A stretch of 64,000 nt of DNA, from positions 31,000 to 94,999 of the forward strand of contig CANFUT010000017.1 of NCBI GenBank assembly GCA_947450325.1. Direction: 5' to 3'. This stretch comes from Flavobacteriia bacterium (GTDB lineage: Bacteria > Bacteroidota > Bacteroidia > Flavobacteriales_D > Crocinitomicaceae). The notes under the pieces were generated by a model. It was not told the origin of the DNA and searched no databases. It saw nothing but the letters and a program-made list of their open reading frames with translations. Made by a program: the position numbers and the translations under genes. Each line of letters begins with the position of its first letter. Within the stretch, counting starts at the first letter, position 1. Positions 45,431 through 54,520 of the stretch are shown one piece after another.

Positions 45431-48043
45431 ATGACACTTCACGAAATACGCCAACATTTTTTCCGCTTTTTTGAAGAAAAAGGACACAAAATCGTTCCTT
45501 CAGCTCCAATGGTCGTAAAAAACGATCCAACTCTGATGTTTACCAATGCTGGAATGAACCAGTTTAAAGACTATTTTTTAGGAAATACTGTCCCTAGTAT
45601 CAGACGAGTGGCAAATTCACAAAAATGCTTGCGCGTTTCAGGAAAACACAATGATTTAGAAGAAGTTGGTGTTGACACTTATCACCACACCATGTTCGAA
45701 ATGTTGGGAAATTGGTCTTTTGGAGATTATTTCAAAGAAGAAGCAATTTCTTGGGCTTGGGAATTATTGACAGATGTATATAAAATCCCTGTAGATCAGT
45801 TATATGTAACCGTTTTTGAAGGTGATGAAAAAGATGGCGTTCCACAAGACACAGAAAGTTTTGACATTTGGAAACGTTTTATCGCAGAAGATAGAATTAT
45901 TTTAGCTTCTAAGAAAGATAATTTCTGGGAAATGGGTGAAACTGGACCTTGTGGACCTTGCACTGAAATTCACGTGGATATTCGTCCGTTGGAAGACCGT
46001 CAAAAAGTGAATGGATTGACTTTGGTTAACAACGATCATCCGCAAGTAGTTGAGATTTGGAACAACGTTTTCATGCAATTCAACAGAAAAGCAGACGGAA
46101 GTCTTGAGCCTTTACCAGCAACGCACGTAGACACAGGAATGGGATTGGAGCGTTTGGCGATGGCATTGCAAGGAAAAACATCCAACTACGATACCGATTT
46201 GTTTCAAGCCTTGATTCGCCACATGGAGAAAATTTCCGGTGTTAAATACGGAGAAAAAGAAGAAACTGATATCGCATTGCGCGTCATTGCAGATCACGTT
46301 CGTGCGATTGCTTTTTCAATTGCTGATGGACAATTGCCTTCAAACACAGGCGCAGGATATGTAATTCGTCGAATTTTGAGAAGAGCAGTTCGTTACGGCT
46401 ACCAGACATTGAATTTGAAAGAACCATTTTTATCAGGACTTTCTGTCGTTTTAGGCAAAGAAATGGGAGATCCTTTTCAAGAATTATTGATGCAAAAAGA
46501 CATCATTGAAAAAGTGATTTTTGAAGAAGAATTGAGTTTTTTTAGAACCTTAGAGCAAGGAATCAAAAGGATGGATGCATTGATGGTGCATGCAAGAGAA
46601 ACAAAAAATCCAGTTTTAAATGGTGCTGCTGTTTTTGAATTGTATGATACTTTCGGTTTTCCAGTAGATTTGACTTCCTTGATTGCTCGAGAAAATAATC
46701 TATCCATCGATGAAGTTGAATTTGAAGCAAAATTAGAAGAACAAAGAAACCGTTCAAGAATTGCAACAGCCATCGAAACTGATGATTGGGTTATCTTGAA
46801 AACGGATTCTGAAGAGAAGTTTATTGGCTACGACAACTTGGTAGCAAGGGTTGAAATCGTGAAATACAGAAAAGTGAGCGAAAAGCAAAAAGCTTTTTAT
46901 CAATTGGTTTTCAATCAAACGCCTTTCTATCCTGAAGGAGGTGGACAAGTGGGTGATACTGGATTTATTGAGCACAATGGAAATAAAACGTTCATTTTTG
47001 ACACCAAAAAAGAGAACAATTTGATCATTCATTTGACTGAAAAATTACCAGTCGATCCAGCAACAGAATTTGATGCACATGTAAACATCGAAAAACGTGA
47101 GTTGGCAGCTTCAAATCACTCTGCGACACACTTGTTACAACATGCTTTGCGAACGGTTTTAGGAACACATGTAGAACAAAAAAGTTCATTTGTAAGTGCT
47201 GATTATTTGCGCTTTGATTTTTCTCATTTCTCGAAAGTAACTGATGAGGAATTAGTTGAAATCGAAACACTTGTGAACAATGCCATCCGTTCCAATATTG
47301 AATTAGATGAGCATAGAAATTTACCTATTGAAGAAGCAAAAAACATGGGTGCGATGGCACTTTTTGGAGAAAAATATGGTGACAACGTGCGCGTAATTCG
47401 ATTCGGAAATTCAATTGAACTTTGTGGTGGTACACACGTTCCTTCCACAGGAAAAATTGGGATGTTCAAATTGACAACTGAAACCGCAGTTGCCGCAGGA
47501 ATCAGAAGAATTGAAGCGATTACTAATAAAACAGCTGAAAATTTACTGCGCAAAAAAGCAGATTCATTGGATGAAATCAGCAGTATCTTGAAAAATCCCA
47601 AAGACCTAAAATCTGCAGTTGAAGAATTGATTCAGAAAAATAACCAACTTCAAAAACAAATTGAGGGATTCCAAAAAGAAAAAGCGATGTTGGTGAAAGC
47701 GGATTTAAAAGCCAAAATCACTAATAAAAACGGGGTTAATTTACTGGCTGAAAAAATCAATTTAGACGCTGGAAGTATCAAAGATATCGTTTACCAATTG
47801 AAAGGCGAAATTGAAAATTTCGCAGCTGTCATTGGTGGAATCGAAGGAGACAAATGTTCTCTTACAATCATTTTTGCTGATCAAATTGTGACAGATAAAA
47901 ATGTCGATGCTGGAAAAATCATTCGTGAAGTTTCTAAACACATCCAAGGTGGCGGAGGAGGTCAAGCCTTTTTTGCAACTGCTGGAGGAAAAAATGCTGC
48001 TGGTTTAGACAAAGCCATTTCAGAAGTTGTTGGAATGATTTAA
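45431..48043 (+). CDS. alaS: Alanyl-tRNA synthetase
   Basis: Charges tRNA-Ala and edits mischarged Ser/Gly. 870 residues, the normal length. Class II core (about 1-250: MTLHEIRQHFFRFFEEKGH, TNAGMNQFKDYF), tRNA-recognition helices (about 250-460), editing domain (about 550-715) with the zinc-binding SNHSATHLLQHAL and CGGTH motifs, and C-Ala domain (about 730-870) ending GGGGGQAFFATAGG. Followed 12 nt later by a glycosyltransferase gene. Confidence 0.98.
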   Translation: MTLHEIRQHFFRFFEEKGHKIVPSAPMVVKNDPTLMFTNAGMNQFKDYFLGNTVPSIRRVANSQKCLRVSGKHNDLEEVGVDTYHHTMFEMLGNWSFGDYFKEEAISWAWELLTDVYKIPVDQLYVTVFEGDEKDGVPQDTESFDIWKRFIAEDRIILASKKDNFWEMGETGPCGPCTEIHVDIRPLEDRQKVNGLTLVNNDHPQVVEIWNNVFMQFNRKADGSLEPLPATHVDTGMGLERLAMALQGKTSNYDTDLFQALIRHMEKISGVKYGEKEETDIALRVIADHVRAIAFSIADGQLPSNTGAGYVIRRILRRAVRYGYQTLNLKEPFLSGLSVVLGKEMGDPFQELLMQKDIIEKVIFEEELSFFRTLEQGIKRMDALMVHARETKNPVLNGAAVFELYDTFGFPVDLTSLIARENNLSIDEVEFEAKLEEQRNRSRIATAIETDDWVILKTDSEEKFIGYDNLVARVEIVKYRKVSEKQKAFYQLVFNQTPFYPEGGGQVGDTGFIEHNGNKTFIFDTKKENNLIIHLTEKLPVDPATEFDAHVNIEKRELAASNHSATHLLQHALRTVLGTHVEQKSSFVSADYLRFDFSHFSKVTDEELVEIETLVNNAIRSNIELDEHRNLPIEEAKNMGAMALFGEKYGDNVRVIRFGNSIELCGGTHVPSTGKIGMFKLTTETAVAAGIRRIEAITNKTAENLLRKKADSLDEISSILKNPKDLKSAVEELIQKNNQLQKQIEGFQKEKAMLVKADLKAKITNKNGVNLLAEKINLDAGSIKDIVYQLKGEIENFAAVIGGIEGDKCSLTIIFADQIVTDKNVDAGKIIREVSKHIQGGGGGQAFFATAGGKNAAGLDKAISEVVGMI

Positions 48044-48055
48044 TTCTAAACTTTC

Positions 48056-49348
48056 ATGAAAGCACTCATCATTTCTTATTATTGGCCTCCAAGTGGTGGT
48101 TCGGGAGTTCAAAGATGGATGTATTTCGCGAAATATTTAGGTGAATTTGGTATAGAACCAAATGTGATAACTGTAAATGAAAAACAAGCTTCATACAGCA
48201 GTGTAGATGAAAGTTTGGTGCAAGAAATTGAACACATTCGTACGCTCAAAACAAGTACAATGGAACCAATTAGATTGTATTCATTCTTGAAAAGTGGTAG
48301 CGCCAAAAAAAGTATTCCGCAAGGAAATGTCGGTGGCAAAAAACCAGGAATGATGGATAAAATGGCCCGCTTTATTCGTGCAAATTATTTTATTCCTGAT
48401 GCTCGAGTTGGCTGGAATCCTTACGCTTTCAAAAAAGCAAAACAATTGCTTCAAACAGAAAAATTTGATTTTGTAATCACGACTGGTCCGCCACAATCAA
48501 CGCATTTAGTTGGTCTCAAATTAAAGAGATTGATGCCAAATATTTGCTGGATTGCAGATTTTCGTGATCCATGGACGGAAGTGTATTACAACGATTTGTT
48601 CAAACGCACAAAATCCAACGAAGCGAAGGATAAAAAAATGGAATTGGATGTTTTACAAGAATCCAATTTGGTTTTAACCATTGGTCCATCCATGCAAAAA
48701 TTGTTGCAATCAAAAATTGAGCGCGAGAAAGACAAAGTCAAATTTATTTTTAACGGATTTGATGAGACAAAAATTTCAAATGCAAAAGTGATTGAGAACA
48801 ATATCTTTACAATCGCTTATGTAGGAACTTTGAGTGCAAATTATCCTTACAAATCAATAGTTTCAGCATTAAAAAGAGTCAAAGAAACGGATGAAAATAG
48901 AAAGTTTCAAATAAATCTTGCTGGTAAAATTGAAACTGATGTTTTGGCAGACTTCAAGGCTTTAGAAAGTGAAAATATTTTGATTCATTACCATGGAATC
49001 ATTGCTCATTCAGATGCATTATCCATGATGAAAAGTGCAAATTTACTCTTGCTTTGTTTGCCTGTTTATGAAGGCTCTTCCATTTTTGTTTCAGGAAAAT
49101 TATTGGAATATGCAGCTTGCAACAAACCAATTTTAGGCGTTTTTAATCCTAAAAGCGACGCTGGATTTTTGGTCGAAAAATACACGCAAGGAAAAGTATT
49201 TTTACCTGAAAATCAAATGGAAATTTTCAATTTTATTCAAGATGCTTTGAATGGAAATTTAACAATCAAAACTGATTTGAAAAGCCCAAGTGAATTTGAA
49301 AGAAAAGCCACGACGCAACAATTAGCTGAATTGCTGAAGAGTATCTAG
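48056..49348 (+). CDS. GT4-type glycosyltransferase
   Basis: 430 residues of GT-B fold. N-terminus KALIISYYWPPSGGSGVQRW with the glycine-rich acceptor loop; C-terminal nucleotide-sugar half around IAYVGTLSANYPYKSI and LPVYEGSSIFVSGKLLEYAA, where the E-x7-E-like element (EGSSIFVSGKLLE) is conserved. Family 4 enzymes transfer sugars with retention of configuration in glycan synthesis. Substrate unknown. It follows alaS closely and is convergent with the response-regulator gene, whose stop abuts its own. Confidence 0.88.
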   Translation: MKALIISYYWPPSGGSGVQRWMYFAKYLGEFGIEPNVITVNEKQASYSSVDESLVQEIEHIRTLKTSTMEPIRLYSFLKSGSAKKSIPQGNVGGKKPGMMDKMARFIRANYFIPDARVGWNPYAFKKAKQLLQTEKFDFVITTGPPQSTHLVGLKLKRLMPNICWIADFRDPWTEVYYNDLFKRTKSNEAKDKKMELDVLQESNLVLTIGPSMQKLLQSKIEREKDKVKFIFNGFDETKISNAKVIENNIFTIAYVGTLSANYPYKSIVSALKRVKETDENRKFQINLAGKIETDVLADFKALESENILIHYHGIIAHSDALSMMKSANLLLLCLPVYEGSSIFVSGKLLEYAACNKPILGVFNPKSDAGFLVEKYTQGKVFLPENQMEIFNFIQDALNGNLTIKTDLKSPSEFERKATTQQLAELLKSI

Positions 49349-50518
49349 TTACGCTTTCGGATTAGCAAACATTTTCACATCATCGCCACTAATTTCCTGT
49401 CCACAAAGTATCACCAAACGTTCGATGATATTGCGCAATTCACGTATATTTCCTGTCCAATCAGTCACTTTTAGTTGATTCAAGGCAGAATCTAAAAACG
49501 ATTTTCTACCAACACCGTGCTCAGCGCAAACCATGGTTAAAAAATGTTCTGCCAACAAAGGAATGTCGTCTTTACGGTCATTCAACGAAGGAACATGAAT
49601 CAAAATTACAGCCAAACGGTGGAATAAATCTTCTCTAAATCTTCCTTCTTCAATTTCTTTGCGCAAATCTTTGTTTGTTGCTGCAACAACGCGACAATCC
49701 ACTTTAATGTCTCTTTCACCTCCAACTCTTTGAATGACATTTTCTTGTAATGCACGCAATACTTTCGCTTGTGCAGAAGCGCTCATATCGCCAATTTCGT
49801 CTAAAAATAAAGTACCACCGCTTGCCAATTCAAATTTGCCTTTTTTGTCTTTAATTGCGGATGTAAAGGCTCCTTTTTCATGTCCGAAAAGTTCACTTTC
49901 GATCAGTTCAGAAGGAATAGCAGCACAGTTTACCTCCACAAAAGCCATTTTTCTTCTGTTTGAATTGTCGTGCAAAGAACGAGCAACCAATTCTTTTCCT
50001 GTTCCGTTTCCGCCTGTGATTAAAACGCGCGCATCAGAAGGAGCAACTTTTTCAATCATTTCCTTGATTTTCACAATGCCTTCTGTTTCGCCGATGATCG
50101 AAGATCCTTTGAATTTTTTAACTGTTGATTTCAACGATTTTGTTTCTTCAACCAAAAACAAACGGTCTTTTGCATTGCGAATCGTTACTAAAATTCGATT
50201 CAAATCCAGCGGTTTTTCGATAAAGTCAAAAGCTCCTTTTTTGATTGCATCAACTGCTGTTTCAATATTTCCATGACCTGAAATCATAATGACAGGAACG
50301 TCAATTTTGGCTTTTTGAATTTCATCCAAGACCTCCATTCCATCCATCAAAGGCATTTTAATATCGCAAAAAATGATGTCGTACGTTGTGGATTGAATTT
50401 TCTCCCAACCTTCTTTGCCATTTTCAGCTTCGTGCACTTCGAAGTTTTCAAATTCTAAAATTTCACGCAAAGCGCGGCGAATACTTCTCTCGTCATCGAT
50501 GATTAAAATCTTGCTCAT
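49349..50518 (-). CDS. NtrC-type sigma-54 response regulator lacking its DNA-binding domain
   Basis: 389 residues. Receiver domain (about 1-120) with D8/D9-type acidic pair (LIIDDE), phospho-acceptor D52 (FCDIKMP) and K102 (FIEKPLD). AAA+ sigma-54 activator domain (about 138-375) with Walker A GGNGTGKE (169-176), the sigma-54 contact loop GAFTSA (216-221; consensus GAFTGA), Walker B GGTLFLDEIGD and R-finger area RLAVILIHVPSL. The sequence ends at DDVKMFANPKA, without the usual C-terminal Fis-type helix-turn-helix. No histidine kinase gene adjoins it. Activates sigma-54 promoters, possibly from solution. Confidence 0.88.
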   Translation of the reverse strand: MSKILIIDDERSIRRALREILEFENFEVHEAENGKEGWEKIQSTTYDIIFCDIKMPLMDGMEVLDEIQKAKIDVPVIMISGHGNIETAVDAIKKGAFDFIEKPLDLNRILVTIRNAKDRLFLVEETKSLKSTVKKFKGSSIIGETEGIVKIKEMIEKVAPSDARVLITGGNGTGKELVARSLHDNSNRRKMAFVEVNCAAIPSELIESELFGHEKGAFTSAIKDKKGKFELASGGTLFLDEIGDMSASAQAKVLRALQENVIQRVGGERDIKVDCRVVAATNKDLRKEIEEGRFREDLFHRLAVILIHVPSLNDRKDDIPLLAEHFLTMVCAEHGVGRKSFLDSALNQLKVTDWTGNIRELRNIIERLVILCGQEISGDDVKMFANPKA

Positions 50519-50574
50519 GGAATTTATTTTGGGTTAAAGATAATCAAGTAAAAATTGATTTGTATTTTTTATTG

Positions 50575-51168
50575 TCAGTATAATATAAAAAATAGCAATA
50601 AACCAGCTAGTAATATTCCTCCAATAATTTTTGCTAAAGCGAGCGGCAGCGTCGAAAGAATCAAAACTACAATTAATGCTACAACGATTACTATCGCCAT
50701 CACAATTAAAGCTCCTACAAGGATTGACCCCAAAAGCCCCCACATGTCATTGTCTGGTCTAACTTCTGATTTTTTGGACTTCAAATTGAATTTCTTTTTC
50801 AAAAATTTACTTTCTGAAACTTTGTTTTTGATGGTATTCAATTTTTCAACCTTTTGATCGAAGTTAGATTTCTCGATAAAATTATCTGATTTTTCTTGAA
50901 TTAAATTCGTTTTGGATGACTGACTTTCTTGTTCGTAAATTGCTTGATTTAAATCTATTGAATTTATATTTTCCTCATCAGATTTAGTTGAATTTGTTTC
51001 AGCCAAAACTTCCGATACTTGCTCTTTTTCAGAGTGATTAACTTTATTTGCATGATTCCATCTAACTGTATGTCCTGAAAAGTGTAATCTCTTTTCAACA
51101 GTACAACTTGAGATAGAAACTATCAATGTCAAGAGCAATACATGTATCAAGCGAATTTGGATATTCAT
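50575..51168 (-). CDS. Lipoprotein with C-terminal membrane helices, unknown
   Basis: 197 residues from ATG at 51168 (MNIQIRLIHVLLLTLIVSISSC). The lipobox ISSC puts a lipidated cysteine near residue 22. The middle (about 25-140) is polar and low-complexity, rich in Ser, Lys, Asn and Glu. The last ~55 residues form two long hydrophobic helices (WGLLGSILVGALIVMAIVIV, LAKIIGGILLAGLLLFFILY). A lipid anchor plus terminal membrane helices is unusual. An upstream start at 51216 would hide the lipobox and is rejected. Function unknown; lies between the regulator and the YHYH cluster. Confidence 0.65.
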   Translation of the reverse strand: MNIQIRLIHVLLLTLIVSISSCTVEKRLHFSGHTVRWNHANKVNHSEKEQVSEVLAETNSTKSDEENINSIDLNQAIYEQESQSSKTNLIQEKSDNFIEKSNFDQKVEKLNTIKNKVSESKFLKKKFNLKSKKSEVRPDNDMWGLLGSILVGALIVMAIVIVVALIVVLILSTLPLALAKIIGGILLAGLLLFFILY

Positions 51169-51202
51169 TATTGTTTTTTCGTGTGGATACCAATTTTTAT
51201 TC

Positions 51203-51243
51203 CAAAAAAAAATCAAGTACCCAAATGAATGAATACTTGATTT
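51203..51243 (-). terminator. Rho-independent terminator after the YHYH gene
   Basis: On the minus strand AATCAAGTA (51242-51234) pairs exactly with TACTTGATT (51219-51211) and is followed by a run of T. It lies 20 nt past the YHYH stop codon. Confidence 0.85.
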
Positions 51244-51262
51244 ACAAAAGTATTATTTTTTA

Positions 51263-52639
51263 CTACTTAATAATCATCAATTTCTTAGAAATAACTGATT
51301 CACCATTAGCTATTTTAACAATGTATTCTCCATTATAAAGTTTACTTGTATCAAAGTAAGCAATTGTACTTCCTTGTAAAATAGTAGAACTTTGAATTTT
51401 TCTACCTGTCAAATCCAACAATTCAATTTGAATGTCTGAATTGGCCAATCCAAGAAGTTGAATCGCGACTAAATCACTCGCAGGGTTTGGAATAATATTA
51501 AATTGATTGTTTTCCAACACTTCATTGATACCCGAAGCTGCACCAGTGTATTCTGTCACTTGTTCTGAAATCGTTGTAACTTTTGAAGCAGTTACATTTC
51601 CGTAAAATGTTGGTCCAACTGCATAAGGATAAAATGAATTCCAGTTAGCGTCAACAGTAGTGTAATAGCAATAGATTCCAGCTGGATATTCTGGTGTTAC
51701 ACAGAATCTCCCATTGTGTTCATCCAAATAATCTTCTTGACCTGCATGCGTTACAAATTCATAATCTTCTCTAAAATATCCCAAAGGATAAGTTGTGCTT
51801 ACTGCAGGTCCGTCTGCTACGTCTGTCCCATCAGCATGAATAATTCTCGTTGTAATATTTCTAAGTTGATATCCAGACTTAATTCTTACTAAACCACCAG
51901 TACCATCAGCGTTTTTATATCCGTAAGCGCCATAAATAGGAAATCCATCATATGCAAATCCAATTAAAGGCGAATGTTGCATGCTGTCAATAGTATACAA
52001 ACCTTCAGCAGCATACAAGTTACAAACTGTTGAAATTACATTCAAATCCAAATTGAATGCACTTGGATTTTGGTGATGGTGGTAATTCCCCATCGCAGGA
52101 TGACCTTTTGCACAATCGAAACCTAGCTTTTCAGCAGGAATAGCATCTCTGCTCCACGGCTGTGAAGCTGCAGGTCCTCCTGGACATGGCGACATACCTG
52201 GTAAACCACCACACAATGCACTTGTTGTTGTATTCCAAGCAACGCCATCACGATAATCAAATAAAGCAACACCGTTGATAAAAAGTCCAATATTTCCACC
52301 AGTTGTAGCAGTTGGGGTTCCTGTATTCTGAGCTGGAGTTAAGGGGAATTTAAAAATGGCATTTTGTGTCGTTGCCAAAGAAGGATTTCCGTCTAGAAAT
52401 GGACCTGTTACATACGAAGGAATTCCATTCGTTTTTACATAAGCACTTGTAGTTGAATACAAAACATGTTTCACATTCACTGAGTCAGCATCATTAATCG
52501 CTGTAGAATTTCCTGAAACGTAATGTCTTCCTAAAGTTCCTGTTGTATTTCTCAACCAAGATAATATAACTGGATTTGTTTGCGAATTTGCATAAAATCC
52601 TACAAAAAGAAGCGAAGTAATTAAAATATTTTTTTTCAT
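51263..52639 (-). CDS. YHYH-domain secreted protein with T9SS type A sorting tail
   Basis: 458 residues. Signal peptide (MKKNILITSLLFVGFYANSQ). YHYH domain (about 100-360) with the defining histidine cluster CAKGHPAMGNYHHHQNP (residues 176-192), IGFAYDGFPIYGAYGYKN, and YPLGYFREDYEF ... HNGRFCVTPEYPAGIYCYY. The C-terminal ~75 residues (FNIIPNPASDLVAIQL ... GEYIVKIANGESVISKKLMI) form a type A T9SS sorting domain. YHYH proteins are exported and of unproven function, often near metal-related genes. It lies directly downstream of a MauG/MbnP pair, with its own promoter. Confidence 0.88.
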   Translation of the reverse strand: MKKNILITSLLFVGFYANSQTNPVILSWLRNTTGTLGRHYVSGNSTAINDADSVNVKHVLYSTTSAYVKTNGIPSYVTGPFLDGNPSLATTQNAIFKFPLTPAQNTGTPTATTGGNIGLFINGVALFDYRDGVAWNTTTSALCGGLPGMSPCPGGPAASQPWSRDAIPAEKLGFDCAKGHPAMGNYHHHQNPSAFNLDLNVISTVCNLYAAEGLYTIDSMQHSPLIGFAYDGFPIYGAYGYKNADGTGGLVRIKSGYQLRNITTRIIHADGTDVADGPAVSTTYPLGYFREDYEFVTHAGQEDYLDEHNGRFCVTPEYPAGIYCYYTTVDANWNSFYPYAVGPTFYGNVTASKVTTISEQVTEYTGAASGINEVLENNQFNIIPNPASDLVAIQLLGLANSDIQIELLDLTGRKIQSSTILQGSTIAYFDTSKLYNGEYIVKIANGESVISKKLMIIK

Positions 52640-52709
52640 AAGCGAATTTTGTTTTCCAAGCTTAAATTGCTTGATTTCTTAGTTAGATGTTTTATTTCAA
52701 ATTATCCTT

Positions 52710-52737
52710 CAAAATTATTTTGCTCTAGGAAATCCAA
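52710..52737 (-). promoter_or_regulatory. Promoter for the YHYH gene inside the end of the MauG-type gene
   Basis: TTG (52737-52735), 17-nt spacer and TAATTTTG (52717-52710) on the minus strand overlap the stop codon of the peroxidase gene. Transcription would start near 52703, a leader of about 64 nt before the YHYH ATG. Confidence 0.55.
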
Positions 52738-53722
52738 GCTTTGGATTAAAAAGGAATTCCTTGTCAGTTAATGTCAATAAAAAAGCAATGATATCTACTT
52801 TTTCGTTGGATGTCAAAGCAATAGGTTTGCGAAGATTTTCGGCCAACGTTGAACTGTGTTGAATCTCATTGGTGTAATGATTCATTACTTGGTTCAGTTT
52901 TTTAAATCGCCCATCATGCATATATGGATAAGAAAATTCAATATTTCGCAATGTTGGTACTTTAAATTTTAATGAATCTTTGGCATTTTGCGTAATTTTC
53001 ATTCTTCCGATATCATTAAGTTTTGAATCTACTTTCAATCCGTTATTCTCAAATTTAAGGTTTGTAAAAAGTGGCTCTTGGTGACAACTTGCACAATGTT
53101 TTTGGAACAATTTATAACCGTTTTTTTCTTGAAGTGTAAACTTTGCTTTGTGTTGTTTTACCAAATCATATTTTGAATTGGCACTAACCAAAGTCAACAT
53201 GAATTGTGAAATGGCTTTCAATGTTCTCTCGCCTGTGGCGATACTATCTCCAAACGCATTAAAATACAAGGATTTATATTTTTTGGTTCGATTGAGTTTT
53301 AAAATTACATTTTCGATTTTTTCATCCATCTCAGCTGGATGGCTAATTGGCGCCAACGCTTGCATGTCTAAATGATTGATAGCTCCGTCCCACATAAATG
53401 ACTGATGCCAAGCCAAATTCATTAAAGTGGGAGAATTTCTCGTACCAATCCGATCTTCAATACCATGACTCAAATTATGATCAACATGCGCGAAAGCATT
53501 GAAAGGAGAATGACAACTTGCACAAGAAATTGTATTGTCCCGTGACAATAATGGGTCATAAAAGAGATTTCTTCCTAAAAGAACTTTCTGTTCAGTTAAT
53601 AGGTTATTTTTAAAATTATAAACAGGTTTCGGCCAATTTCTAGGCACATAAAATAAATTGTTTTCTTTCTCAAAAAATGAAAAAAGCATCCAAAAACCAA
53701 GACAAAAGAGCAAGTATCTCAT
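52715..53722 (-). CDS. Dihaem cytochrome c peroxidase, MauG/MbnH-like
   Basis: 335 residues. Signal/anchor helix at the N-terminus (about 1-17). Two CxxCH haem-binding motifs, CASCH at 67-71 and CASCH at 210-214, and the family segments LFYDPLLSRDNTISCASCH, RNSPTLMNLAW and YPYMHDGRF. Members reduce H2O2 or, as in MauG and MbnH, use the two haems as a high-valent oxidant to modify tryptophan on a partner protein. The stop/start overlap with the MbnP gene upstream (4 nt) shows tight coupling, favouring a MbnH-like role. Secreted to the periplasm. Confidence 0.85.
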   Translation of the reverse strand: MRYLLFCLGFWMLFSFFEKENNLFYVPRNWPKPVYNFKNNLLTEQKVLLGRNLFYDPLLSRDNTISCASCHSPFNAFAHVDHNLSHGIEDRIGTRNSPTLMNLAWHQSFMWDGAINHLDMQALAPISHPAEMDEKIENVILKLNRTKKYKSLYFNAFGDSIATGERTLKAISQFMLTLVSANSKYDLVKQHKAKFTLQEKNGYKLFQKHCASCHQEPLFTNLKFENNGLKVDSKLNDIGRMKITQNAKDSLKFKVPTLRNIEFSYPYMHDGRFKKLNQVMNHYTNEIQHSSTLAENLRKPIALTSNEKVDIIAFLLTLTDKEFLFNPKLGFPRAK

Positions 53723-54405
53723 TTCAAAACAAACATTTTAGTTGCTTTTACAGCCATCTCAATCGCTTCTTTTCGAGGCGACATGATTGATTTTGCTTGA
53801 TGAAAATCAACTTCTGAAATCCAGTTATTTAATTCAATTCCAATTTGATAAGTTGATTGTTTTTTTGTTTGTAATGATATTTTTTGAATGGCATTAAAGG
53901 GACTTTGATAACCTCCGAGATGAAAAATAAATTCATTGTTTGATTGTAAAGATTGATTACAATTTCCTTCTAGTTTCAAGTTGATATATCCACTTTGCCA
54001 AGTCCAATACATTCCTTGAGTAGGATCAAGTGCTCCGCCTAATGCGCCTGAAACATTTGTCAAACTATCAATTCCCAAATCAAAAGTAATTTGATTGTAA
54101 ATCATATTTTCAGGAATGACACTTTTGATTTTAAAAGAATTAGAGTCTTCCAAGTCAATTAAATAAAATCCTGGATTTAATTTCCAAACAACTTCATTTT
54201 CATTCACTAACGCAAGATTTGAAATATAAAACTTAAATGAAGTAAATTGAATGCTATCGTCTTGATTAGTCTTATAATATTGATTAAGGTGTAGTTGAGT
54301 TGAAAGAAAAGTAGGTTCAAAGTCAATTTCAAAATTCTCAGCTTTTTGTGACAATAATTTGGCATTTGTCATCAAAAAAAAGAAAAAAACAATCAATAAT
54401 TTCAT
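53719..54405 (-). CDS. MbnP-like copper-associated protein
   Basis: 228 residues with signal peptide (ending about LLSQK). The MbnP domain (about 25-225) shows the hallmark MYWTWQSGYINLKLEG (residues 132-147) and FHLGGYQSPF (161-170), with D/E and H residues that could bind metal. In the methanobactin system MbnP is modified by the dihaem enzyme MbnH and binds copper. Here it is the first gene of MbnP-MauG-YHYH, overlapping the next gene by 4 nt. No methanobactin precursor or biosynthesis gene was seen, so the trio is probably used for another metal task. Confidence 0.8.
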   Translation of the reverse strand: MKLLIVFFFFLMTNAKLLSQKAENFEIDFEPTFLSTQLHLNQYYKTNQDDSIQFTSFKFYISNLALVNENEVVWKLNPGFYLIDLEDSNSFKIKSVIPENMIYNQITFDLGIDSLTNVSGALGGALDPTQGMYWTWQSGYINLKLEGNCNQSLQSNNEFIFHLGGYQSPFNAIQKISLQTKKQSTYQIGIELNNWISEVDFHQAKSIMSPRKEAIEMAVKATKMFVLK

Positions 54406-54463
54406 ATGACTTCAGTATCAACTTTGTTTTTAGATGTTATTTTCTGTGTTTTCCTTTAAAAAT

Positions 54464-54499
54464 AAAAACCGCTTGACATTACAATGAAAAGCGGTTTTT
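54464..54499 (-). terminator. Terminator after recQ
   Basis: An 11-bp stem (54464-54474 with 54489-54499, core AAAAACCGCTT/AAGCGGTTTTT) with a T-rich tract following on the minus strand. It lies 22 nt past the recQ stop and separates it from the MbnP gene. Confidence 0.85.
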
Positions 54500-54520
54500 A
54501 AATATTCGTTTATTCTTTGA

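Noticed and set aside
51263..54405. Methanobactin operon
   Set aside because: No precursor peptide, MbnB or MbnC was found near the MbnP/MauG genes.
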